The notes under the pieces were generated by a model. That model did not search any database and was not told the DNA's origin. It worked only from the letters and a program-made list of their open reading frames with translations. Positions 34,507 to 48,700 of a DNA stretch of 64,000 nucleotides are shown in pieces. Made by a program: the position numbers and the translations under genes. The stretch covers positions 186,001 through 250,000 of the forward strand of contig JAWPHD010001826.1 of assembly GCA_037043455.1 (NCBI GenBank), given 5' to 3'. The number at the start of each line of letters is the position of its first letter. Position 1 is the stretch's first letter. Origin of the DNA: Cyrtodaria siliqua (taxonomy: Eukaryota; Mollusca; Bivalvia; Adapedonta; Hiatellidae).

Positions 34507-35721
34507 AAACAACCACTACAATTTAATAACCAGCCAGGATTATCATTAGGTGAACAGATATATATATATAGAATAAACAACCATTACAATGTTAATAACA
34601 AGCAAGGATTATCATTAGGTGAACAGATATATATATATATATATAGAATAAACAACCATTACAATGTTAATAACAAGCCAGGATTATCATTAGGTGAACA
34701 GATATATATATATAGAATAAACAACCATTACAATGTTAATAACAAGCAAGTATTATCATTAGGTGAACAGATATATATATATATATATATATAGAATAAA
34801 CAACCATTACAATGTTAATAACAAGCCAGGATTATCATTAGGTGAACATATATATATATATATAGAATAAACAACCACTACAATTTAATAACAGGTGAGC
34901 ATATATATATATATATATATATAGAATAAACAACCACTACAATTTAATAACAGGTGAACAGATATATATATATATATATATATATAGAATAAACATCCAC
35001 TACAATTTAATAACAGGTGAAGAGAGATATATATATATATATATAGAATAAACAACCACTACAATTTAATAACAGGTGAGCAGATATATATATATATATA
35101 TATAGAATAAACAACCACTACAATTTAATAACAGGTGAACAGATATATATATATATATATATAGAATAAACATCCACTACAATTTAATAACAGGTGAAGA
35201 GATATATATATATATATATATAGAATAAACAACCACTACAATTTAATAACAGGTGAAAAAATATATATATATATATAGAATAAACAACCACTACAATTTA
35301 ATAACAGGTGAACAGATATATATATATATATATATATGTATATAGAATAAACAACCACTACAATTTAATAACAGGTGAACAGATATATATATATATATAT
35401 ATAGAATAAACAACCACTACAATGTTAATAACACGCCAGGATTATCATGAGGTGAACAGATATATATATATATATATATAGAATAAAAAGCCATTACAAT
35501 GTTAATAACAAGCCAGGATTATTATTAGGTGAACAGATATATATATATATATAGAATAAACAACCACTACAATTTAATAACAGGTGAACAGATATATATA
35601 TATATATATATAGAATAAACAACCATTACAATGTTAATAACAAGCCAGGATTATCATTAGGTGAACAGATATATATATATATATAGAATAAACAACCACT
35701 ACAATTTAATAACAGGTGAAC

Positions 35722-35758
<37 letters not shown>

Positions 35759-36648
35759 AAACAACCACTACAATGTTAATAACAAGCCAGGATTATCATG
35801 AGGTGAACAGATATATATATATATAGAATAAACAACCACTACAATTTAATAACAGGTGAACAGATATATATATAAATATATATATAGAATAAACAACCAT
35901 TACGATGTTAATAACAAGCCAGGAGTATCATTAGGTGAACAGATATATATATATATATATAATAAACAACCATTACAATGATAATAACAAGCATGATTAT
36001 AATTAGGTGAACAGATATATATATATATATAGAATAAACAATCATTACAATGTTAATAACAAGCAATGATTATCATTAGGTGAACAGATATATATATATA
36101 TATAGAATAAACAACCATTACAATGTTAATAACAAGCCAGGAGTATCATTAGGTGAACAGATATATATATATATAGAATACACAACCATTACGATGTTAA
36201 TAACAAGCCAAGAGTATCATTAGGTGAACAGAAATATATATATATAGAATACACAACCATTACAATGTTAATAACAAGCCAAGAGTATCATTAGGTGAAC
36301 CGATATATATATATACAATACACAACCATTACAATGTTAATAACAAGCAAGGATTATCATTAGGTGAACAGATATATATATATATATAGAATACACAACC
36401 ATTACAATGTTAATAACAAGCCAAGAGTATCATTAGGTGAACCGATATATATATATAGAATACACAACCATAACAATGTTAATAACAAGCCAGGTGTATC
36501 ATTAGGTGAACAGAAATATATATATATAGAATACACAACCATTACAATGTTAATAACAAGCCAAGAGTATCATTAGGTGAACCGATATATATATATAGAA
36601 TAAACAACCACTACAATGTTAATAACAAGCCAGGATTATCATTAGGTG

Positions 36649-36684
<36 letters not shown>

Positions 36685-38402
36685 AAACAACCATTACAAT
36701 GTTAATAACAAGCCAGGAGTATCATTAGGTGAACAGATATATATATATATAGAATACACAACCATTACAATATATGAACCGATATATATATATAGAATAA
36801 ACAACCATTACAATGGTAATAACAAGCCAGGATTATGATTAGGTGAACATATATATATATATATATAGAATAAACAACCACTACAATAAAAAAACAGGTG
36901 AACAGATATATATATATATATATATATAGAATACACAACCATTACAATGTTAATAACAAGCAAGGAGTATCATTAGGTGAACAGATATATATATAGAATA
37001 AACAACCATTACAATATTAATAACAAACCAGTAGTATCATTAGGTGAACAGATATATATATATATAGAATAAACAACCATAATTATAATGTTAATAACAA
37101 ACCAGGAGTATCATTAGGTAAACAGATATATATATATATATAGAATAAACAACTATTACAATGTTAATACCGAATCAGGAGTATCATTAGGTGAACAGAT
37201 ATATATATATAGAAAAAACAACCATTACAATGTTAACAACAAGCAAGGATTATCATTAGGTGAACAAATATATATATATATAGAATAAACAACCATTACA
37301 ATGTTAATAACACACCAGTAGTATCATTAGGTGAACATATATATATATATATATATAGAATAAACAACCATAATTATAATATAGGAGTATCATTAGGTGA
37401 ACATATATATATATATATATATATATAGAATAAACAACCATTACAATTGTAATACCGAACCAGGAGTATCATTAGGTGAACAGATATATATATATAGAAT
37501 AAACAACCATTACAATGTTAACAACAAGCAAGGATTATCATTAGGTGAACAGATATATATATATATATATAGAATAAACAACCATTACAATGTTAATAAC
37601 AAGCAATTATTATCATTAGGTGAACAGATATATATATATATATATAGAAAAAACAACCATTACAATGGTAATACCGAACCAGGAGTATCATTAGGTGAAC
37701 AGATATATATATATATATATATATATAGAATAAACAACCATTACAATGTTAATAACAAGCAAGGAGTATCATAAGTTGAACAGATATATATATATATATA
37801 TAGAATAAACAACCATTACAATGTTAATAACAAGCAATTATTATCATTAGGTGAACAGATATATATATATATATATAGAAAAAACAACCATTACAATGTT
37901 AATAACAAGCCAGGAGTATCATTAGGTGAACAGATATATATATATATAGAATACACAACCATTACAATGTTAATAACAAGCCAAGAGTATAATTAGGTGA
38001 ACCGATATATATATATAGAATACACAACCATTACAATGTTAATAACAAGCCAGGTGTATCATTAGGTGAACAGAAATATATATATATAGAATACACAACC
38101 ATTACAATGTTAATAACAAGCCAAGAGTATCATTAGGTGAACCGATATATATATATAGAATAAACAACCACTACAATGTTAATAACAAGCCAGGATTATC
38201 ATTAGGTGAACAGATATATATATATATAGAATACACAACCATTACAATGTTAATACCAAGCCAGGAGTACCATTATATGAACCGATATATATATATAGAA
38301 TAAACAACCATTACAATGTTAATAACAAGCCAGGATTATCATTAGGTGAACATATATATATATAGAATATACAACCACTACAATTTAATAACAGGTGAAC
38401 AG

Positions 38403-38433
<31 letters not shown>

Positions 38434-38886
38434 AAACAACCACTACAATTTAATAACAGGTGAACATATATATATATATATAGAATAAACAACCATTACA
38501 ATGTTAATAACAAGCAAGGATTATCATTAGGTGAACACATATATATATATAGAATAATCAACCATTACAATGTTAATAACAAACAAGGATTATCATTAGG
38601 TGAACATATATATATATATAGAATAAACAACCATTGCAATGTTAATAACAAGCCAGGAGTATCATTAGGTGAACAGATATATTTATATAGAATAAACAAC
38701 CATTACATGTTAATAACAAGCAAGGATTATCATTAGGTGAACTGATATATATATATATATATATATATAGAATAAACATCCATTACAATGTTAATAACAA
38801 AATAACAAGCCAGGATTATCATAAGGTGAACAGATATATATATATATTGAATAAACAACCACTACAATTTAATAACAGGTGAACAG

Positions 38887-38917
<31 letters not shown>

Positions 38918-39277
38918 AAACATCCACTACAATTTAATAACAGGTGAAGATATATATATATATATATATAAAGAATAAACAACCAATACAATTTAATAAC
39001 AGTTGAACAGATATATATATATGTATATATATATAGAATAAACAACCACTACAATTTAATAATAGGTGAACAGATATATATATATATATATATATATAAA
39101 GAATAAACAACCACTACAATTTAATAACAAGCCAGGATTATCTTTAGGTGGACAGATATATATATATAGAATAAACAACCATTACAATGTTAATAACAAG
39201 CAAGGATTATCATTAGGTGAAAAGATATATATATATATATAGAATAAACAACCACTACAATTTAATAACAGGTGAAC

Positions 39278-39318
<41 letters not shown>

Positions 39319-39409
39319 AAACATCCACTACAATTTAATAACAGGTGAAGATATATATATATATATATATATAGAATAAACAACCACTACAATTTAATAA
39401 CAGGTGAAC

Positions 39410-39460
<51 letters not shown>

Positions 39461-40426
39461 ATAAACAACCACTACAATGTTAATAACAAGCCAGGATTAT
39501 CATGAGGTGAACAGATATATATATATAGAATAAACAACCACTACAATTTAATAACAGGTGAACAGATATATATATAAATATATATATAGAATAAACAACC
39601 ATTACGATGTTAATAACAAGCCAGGAGTATCATTAGGTGAACAGATATATATATATATATAGAATAAACAACCATTTCAATGTTAATAACAATCCAGGAT
39701 TATCATTAGGTGAACAGATATATATATATATATAGAATAAACAACCATTACAATGTTAATAACAAGCCAGGAGTATCATTAGGTGAACATATATATATAT
39801 ATATAGAATACACAACCATTACAATGTTAATAACAAGCCAAGAGTATCATTAGGTGAACCGATATATATATATACAATACACAACCATTACAATGTTAAT
39901 AACAAGCAAGGATTATCATTAGGTGAACCGATATATATATATAGAATACACAACCATTACAATGTTAATAATAAGCCAGGTGTATCATTAGGTGAACAGA
40001 AATATATATATATAGAATACACAACCATTACAATGTTAATAACAAGCCAGGAGTATCATTAGGTGAACAGAAATATATATATATAGGGCCAGTTTTTGCA
40101 GTTTACCTTGGTTTGAAGTTGTGAGATCTGAATATACGTGTTCGTTTACATTCGTAGATGATGTTGTTTCATAAGAAGCTTCTGTATCCCTGAAATATCA
40201 GTGAAGTCTTCCGTAAACAAATAACTAAGACAAAATTTGTTTTCCTAATTCAATGTAAAAGATTCAAAATTATAAAATATTGTTTAAACGTAAAACACAA
40301 TACATTTTTAAACTGGTAATTTAAGTGAATATGATATTAAAAGAAAAAAAAAGAAAGAAATCAAGGTAAAAAGAAAGAAAGAAATAAAGAAAGAAAGAAA
40401 GAAAGAAAGGAAGGAAGGAAGCAAGC

Positions 40427-40470
<44 letters not shown>

Positions 40471-42736
40471 AAATAAGAAAGGAAAAAGAAAGAAAGATAA
40501 ATGGATCGATTGACAGACAGCCAGACAGCCAGAAGGTCAGAGAGACAGACAGACAGAGATTAAGACATACAGACAGACATATATAGAAAGATTAATGGAT
40601 CGATTGACAGACAGACAGGCAGGCTGGCAGGCAGGCAGGCAGACGAAGAATGCTCGATAGCTGTTATTTATACGGGGGAAAATGAAGACACACTTTACCT
40701 ATTTTTATATTACTATACCTTTGGTCAAGTCTAACATAATGCCATGTTTGTATTCATCTCAAACAATACTGTACCTTTTGGTCGATTCCAACACACTTCC
40801 GTTTTCATATTCCTCTAAAAATAAAGTTTACACTACAGTGAACATGTGTGCTAGACATAAAGACATTGTAGACACAAAAGTAAAAATGTAGCATACCAAG
40901 AAGCCGTCCACCGAAAAACATGCATTCGACACAATAACATACGACACAATGACATTCGACACAATGACATTCAACACAATGACATTCGACACAATGACAT
41001 TCGACACAATGACATACAACACAGTGACATTCGACACAATGACATTCAACACAATAACATACGACACAATGACATTCGACACAATGACATTCAACACAAT
41101 GACTTTCAACACAATGACATTCGACACAATGACATACGACACAATGACATTCAACACAATGACATTCAACACAATGGCATTCAACACAGTGACATTCGAC
41201 ACAATGACATTCGACACCATGACATTCGACACAATGACATTCGACACAATGACATACGACACAATGACATTCGACACAATGACATTCAACACAATGACAT
41301 ACGACACAATGACATTCGACACAATGACATTCAATACAATGACATTCGACACAATGACATTCGACACAATGACATTCGACACAATGACATACGACACAAT
41401 GACATTCAACACAATGACATTCAACACAGTGACATTCGACACAATGACATTCAACACAATAACATACGACACATTGACATTCGACACAATGACATTCAAC
41501 ACAATGACATTCAACAAATGACATTCAACACAATGACATACGACACAATGACATTCAACACAATGACATTCAACACAATGACATTCAACACAATGACATT
41601 CAACACAATAACATACGACACAATGACATTCAACACAATGACATTCAACACAGTGATATTCGACACAATGACATTCAACACAATAACATACGACACAATG
41701 ACATTCAACACAATGACATTCAACACAATAACATACGACACAATGACATTCAACACAATGACATTCAACACAATGACATTCGACACAATGACATTCAACA
41801 CAATAACATACGACACAATGATATTCAACACAATGACATTCTACACAATGACATTCAACACAATGACATTCTACACAATGACATTCTACACAATGACATT
41901 CAACACAATGATATTCAACACAGTGACATTCGACACAATGACATTCAACACAGTGACATTCGACACAATGACATTCAACACAATATCATACGACACAATG
42001 ACATTCGACACAATGACATTCAACACAATGACATTCAACACAATGACATTCGACACAATGACATACGACACAATGACATTCAACACAATGACATTCAACA
42101 CAATGACATTCACCACAATGACATTCAACACAATAACATATGACACAATGACATTCAACACAATGACATTCAACACAGTGACATTCGACACAATGACATT
42201 CAACACAATAACATACGACACAATGATATTGAACACAATGACATTCTACACAATGACATTCAACACAATGACATTCTACACAATGACATTCAACACAATG
42301 ACATTCTACACAATGACATTCAACACAATGACATTCAACACAATGACATTCTACACAATGACATTCAACACAATGACATTCTACACAATGACATTCTACA
42401 CAATGACATTCAACACAATGACATTCAACACAATGACATTCTACACAATGACATTCAACACAATGACATTCAACACAATGACATTCTACACAATGACATT
42501 CAACACAATGACATTCTACACAATGACATTCAACACAATGACATTCAACACAATGACATTCTACACAATGACATTCAACACAATGACATTCTACACAATG
42601 ACATTCAACACAATGAGATTTGCAAGGAAACAAATGGAAGCAAAGTATGCGACACCAGACACAAACATGGTTGACAACAGCGGTGCCGGTTTTAAACTAC
42701 CAGTTGCAAAATCGCATTTTGGGATTTAAATCAGGT

Positions 42737-42790
<54 letters not shown>

Positions 42791-45700
42791 GCAGTTTACC
42801 TTGGTCGGATTGTTTGAGGTCTAAATATACGTGTTCGTTTAAATTCGTAGTTGACCATTCATAAGAAGCCTCTGTATCTCTGAAATAATACCAAAAATAG
42901 TGAAATCTTAAGTACAACTATGACTAGGCAAATATGACTTGTTTTGTTTTCTAATATAAATTTCAAAAAAGCAAATTATAAAGTTTTGCTAAAACGTAAA
43001 ACATAATATGTTTTCAAATTGATAATTTAATTGCCTATTGCATAAAACGCACGTTCTATCCTAAAGAAGTTCGACTTAACAAAGCTAACATTTCTAATAA
43101 TGTCGCTTCTTTTCTTGATTTGCACCTTTCTCTTGAAAATGGTGAAATTATCAGTAACACATATGACAAGTGAGATGATTTTAATTATTCCCACTTAGAT
43201 GGAATTTTCCCCCAGCTACTAATTATGGGGTCCACGTGTCTAAACTTATTCGCTTTTCTCAATCTTGTAGTCGTGTTGAGGACGTTGAGATTCGTAACAT
43301 TTTATAAATAAGAAACTACTCCAGCAGAGCTACCGTTATCATAAACTTCGAAACACTTTGCAAAATGTTATTATCGTAACCCTGATCTACTTAATACAAA
43401 GTGTATTAAGAACTCTTCTGCGACAAGGACTATCACAACCTGACGTATACGTTGATGTGATTTATAAACTGCGTAAGAACCGTGGTCATAATTCCTTTCA
43501 TACATCTGTATTAAACTTGTTAAGATGTTTATCAAAATATATTATGACCCTATCATATTGCAACGCGATGCGCGTTTAGTTGTTGCCCCATTTACAGTTC
43601 GTCACTATGTTGTCTTCTTTAATTGTGCGATGGCCGGACAGATGTTGGACCTATGTTGCGATGACGTCTACATCAATCCTCAAAGGACGGTAGCGTTTGA
43701 TGTTTTTCCACTATCATACTCTTTTAAATCTTGTCTTGTACCATTAACGGTTTGTTCTCTTGTTGCTCTGGCTTCTGCCAAGTCACTGAGCACATATTTT
43801 GTGATTTTCTAGGATTTTGCTTATTTATATTCTTATTTACATGACTTATCAGTACTTATAGCTTAGTCAGCAAGGGTTTCTTTATCTTAAACTGCGCAGA
43901 TCTTTCCCAAAAGTATATCTCATTCATCTAAAAAAATACTGTACCTTGTTTTTGATTCCAACACAATTTCATCTTCATATTCATCTGAAAAAATACTGTT
44001 CCTGTTGGTAGATGCCAACATACCGTTTTCCTCTTCATCTAAACAGAACATAGTTTACATTACAGTGTACATGTATGCAACACATAAAAACAATGTGGAT
44101 ACACACGTCAAACAGGAAATGTAGCACAAACACACATATCTGAGAACAGCGGTGCAACTTCTGAACGGTCAATTGCAAAACAAAACTCATTGAGTTAAAA
44201 TCCTGTTCTAGGGTACAGTAGGTATAAAAGTCGAACAAGAAATGTAGCTTTCACAGAACACAGTCAACCAAAATCACGCATTAAAACAAACAACAATTAA
44301 AATGTTAATAAAAAGCAAGGTTTGTAACATCCCAAACGGGTTGACAATAGTGCTACCGCCTTGGAACGGTCAATGACGAAAAGGACGCTGATGTTTCACT
44401 TTTCTCTCTTGTTTTGCTGGTTGCTTCCAAGGGATATCCCTTTCAGTATGTATTGACATTCACACTAGCGTTCGTTGGTGGCTGCTGTAAAACGTCGCAC
44501 TGACTACAAATCAGTTGTATTATTACTTACTGGTCCTTTGGGATTATCAATACCAATCTTCATGACTTAAAGTTGAATACCGCTGAGGCCGGTGCTAGGG
44601 TGCGTGAGAGGTGTTTCAAGTTATTTTATCTCTCATGAACAGACTCAATAACACCGAACCTGCTACTTTTCTCTATTGTGTGTGTTTGCTGCTTCCCAGG
44701 AATCCCATTTACAGTATTTAAACCATGTTCTAGGGTATACCCAACCTCACTATTACCCTATTGTCGTTCTAATAAAACGGTACAGTGTAAATAAAGAAAT
44801 CCCCGCCAGGCTATATCTTCGAACAAACATGGCAGCATTAATAGGCATGACAAATAGATGCTCATGTATATATGAATATATAAAAACAAATGCATAGAGA
44901 ACAACTAAGCAATTGCGCAGTGACTTCATATTTACCCGATTGTCTTTCCAATTAAACGGGACTGTGCATAGAATCGTGTTCCAAATTTTGTACATAAGGC
45001 ACTCAGTCAGATATATCCTCTTAAAAATGCTTTACGGACAAACAGAATATCGAACCTCCAAGGGTTTCAAAACATCTCCTCATCGGAATTATGAATGTAA
45101 ATATCATAGTAATATACTATACGGCCCAAGGGCCCTATAATATATATATTGCTCCTATGACATTATACACATGTGACGTCATAAACATGTATAAACACTA
45201 AACATTACCTATGGCGGCCGCATCATTGATATATGCATGCTCATCGGTACTTCTGTCAGCTATGTTGACATCTTTTGTTGCTTTAGTTGTATCACACAAA
45301 CATCCAGCTGAAACAATGTAACACAATCTTAGAATCTGTTTGACAAGAATGGAATCCAAATATTGACAATCATAATTGTACATGGTTAAAACATTATAAT
45401 TTACATAATATTAACCTACCACATGTGTGCCTTCTCCAAAGTAAAATACCAATGACCATAACCAAGACTGCTAAAACAAATCCCCCGACAGATGTACCGA
45501 TTATTGTTCCTGATTGCATTTGTGATCCGTCTTGGATTGATGCTGAAATGTAGTTAACATTGTATAGCTGCAATTTTGTAAAGTTGCCTTATAATAAATA
45601 TTTATTTAATCATAAATCTATTCCAACAGTTATCTAATCTAAGTTATGTTGTTGAAATATGCGTATTACGGCTTGCGAGCATGTTAAATATCGTAATTGC

Positions 45701-48700
45701 TTGCCAGAGTATCAAAGCAGCACCCTTAAACGACTGGACCCTTTGTGTGAGATGGGATAGTGGTTAACTACGTCCCGCACTGTAGACAAACGTACACAGT
45801 AGGGTTTTTAATACATTTTATAAATGGCTGTCGCATCGTGCAATAATTAATACTCCGACAGAAGATAAACTCCTAGTAGTATATAGAAAGAGCTCTCTCC
45901 TTTAAACAGTGTTTTTGTAACTAAGATTTTGTATCATTATATATGTAGAATATATGTAGAAGTTTAAGACAGCAAACCATCGTATCGGACAAACATTATT
46001 TAGATTGTTCAGTTGCTGTAATGTTTAATGGGTCTTTTTACAAAATAATTTGTTTTATGGCTTATATCTATTTAACTTATAAATATATAGACATAAAACA
46101 TATTTCTCGCAATATCTTGTTTATTGAAATACGCACCTAACGTTACAAATGTTTTAATTCCCGTCATAGAACTATTGCCAATACTATTCTGAGAGTAGAT
46201 TTGTACTGCATATTGTGCCTCTGCTGTCAGTCCATAAAGTGTAACGTTTTCAGCCGGTTCTGATATGGCTTCACTAATCCAGTGAACGTCTGACGATATC
46301 CTATACTCTATGTAAAATGTTTGTTGTAGACCGCCGTTAAACCCTGGTTCCCACTGAATTGTTATTGTAGACACTGTGGCTGTCTCATGTAAAGGCTGCA
46401 GATCAGTCGGTGTATCTGGCCTCCCTGAAACGTTTCACGGATGTATAACGTATCCTATATTAACTAAAGTTAGACTGAGGAGAGATCGCCAAGGCTATGG
46501 AATATATACTGAGCAAAAATAGAAACGTCCCTTCCTGTTTAAGTAAAGATTTCCAGAAATCCAAAAGTGTTACAGCTATAAATCATAATCAAACATAAAG
46601 TTTATGCATTTGTGGATCGAATTCAATTCACTAAATCTGGCTAGCACGAGAACTTTCAGAGTGATACCCTGGCGAAGTCGGTAGGGGTCAAAATCAAAAA
46701 TCACAAAATATCATACACTCGTTATGTAACGTTTAGGACATCGAGTTTAATTCAGAATTTGTCACTTGCATTAATTATCGAGTGTGACCACCATTTGCAT
46801 GAATGTCCAACTCGATGTCCTAAACGTTACATAACGAGTGTCTGATATTTTGTGATTTTTGATTTTGACCCCTACCGACTTCGCCAGAGTATCACTCTGA
46901 ATGTTCTCGTGCTAGCCAGAGTTAGTGAACTGATGTCGATCCACAAATTAATAAACGTTATGTTTGATTATGATTTATAACTGTAACCCCTTTGGATTTA
47001 TGGAAATCTTTACTTACATAGTGAGAGACGTTTCTATTTTTGCTCAGTATGTTATGAGTTTGGATAGCTATAGTCCCTGTACTGGTTTCAAACATAGCTT
47101 TTGGCAATTGATAGTACATTGACTTTCTGTAAACGTCCAGCATTTTTAATCCAGAAGAAATTCGATAAACGATATAGGAAACAAACGAACCTTTTATGAT
47201 CTACATTACATTTTAACAAAACACTAAATAGAAGTTTTAGACTGGAAATAACCATTGTACTTTTTTATTATCAGTTTAAAAGAGTATGAGAGTGAACATT
47301 GACATTGATTAGTAAGACCAGAGAATTACAGCGACCTATAATCACAGAAACATTAATCTCGCCGTATTTATCCTCGAACACCCTCCTATGCGTCAACAAT
47401 ATATCATATACGAATTAAGGGCAAACGACTATTAACATAAATAAAACGGAAAACACATTATTTTGTTTGTATTAAATAAAACGTCCCATTCTTTAACTCG
47501 ATTTGAGAATGTCATTTTCAAGGGACTGGAGGCGATCTGGAAGCAGTCTGGGTGTCAATCCCAATACGAATGAAACCATTATATTGTGTTTTAGCTCTCC
47601 CGGTGCTACGAATCAGTAGTGTTATGTTTTGCTGATCCTTTGGGATAAACGAGTCCAATATGGCCCAGTATATATATATGCTGGCTTTGAAGTGGAACAC
47701 CGCTTAAGCCGGTGATAGGGGTGAGAGGTGTTGCTTCTACATTCACCTTCATGAAAATACTCAATAAAACACACTCAATGAACCAAGTCTGTTACTTTAT
47801 TCTATAGATTTTAGTTTTGCTCCTAAAGGATCTCCCTTATTAGTATTTATTAGTCGCATATTTAATGTGCATATGCACTAAACTATGCCCATATAAGGAT
47901 TTATTGCATACGCATTTACAAGCTCCGTTTACTTTCAATGTAACAGTCGCCCATATTGGCATGTAGTAAAGTCATATTGGGTGTGTAATGTATACACGTT
48001 CGTAATTAGTGCACTTTTTCTGTTCACGTCAAAGAAAGTATGTCACGTGATGTAAACAATGTTGATTTCATGGGAAATTCCCATTATGTAATGACAATAT
48101 GTTTGTTTCTGGTGAAAATTAAATGTTACAACCTATGTTATTCTCTCTAATTTAAAAATACGTATGCAATAAAAAGGTTATTAGATTTATATTGGGATAT
48201 ATGCAATAATATATGCTCCTAAAGTCGCGCAATATTAATACGCAAAAGAACTCGTGTATATATCCCAATTCAAATCTAATAACCTATAAGTATACAGCTT
48301 AAGATTGATAATTATTGTTAGCGAACGTGTTTGATCTGAAAGATAAATATGTAATTTATCCCCGTGTTAGTGTTCTTTGCTTCCAAACGATTCCGTTTAT
48401 TGTATTTATTCCTACATACGAAGGTAAACAGACACTTTGTAAAAACTGTTTTGTAAATAAATAAATAAAACTATCGTCTATGTAAAGTGTTTATAAAGGT
48501 CTGTATTGTTTTTAATTGTTATACTGAGTTTAAAAGAGATTTATTTCATTTACATGACAATGAGTTTTCCGCATGTTTCTGCTGATACGTTTGTCGACAC
48601 CTTAATGCATATTGAATATTAATGACAACTGAAATACAAACCTTGGTGGTTAATAAAGAATATCTGCTGAAATGTGCTGCCAACACCATTATCTACTTCA

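Noticed and set aside
37397..37774. 125-codon frame through the (AT)n composite array
   Set aside because: Made of IYIY and NNHYN repeat translation. Chance absence of stops.
41518..42729. 403-codon open frame of TMTFN repeats and opposite-strand VECHC/NVIVS repeats
   Set aside because: The 15-bp unit is a multiple of three, so every frame without a stop stays open on both strands. No start context, no non-repeat domain.
32215..45307. Calling the HVYSDL motifs classic ITIMs
   Set aside because: The residue two before tyrosine is His, not Ile/Val/Leu/Ser, and there is no paired YxxL spacing of an ITAM within one cassette. A generic SH2-binding motif is as far as the sequence goes.
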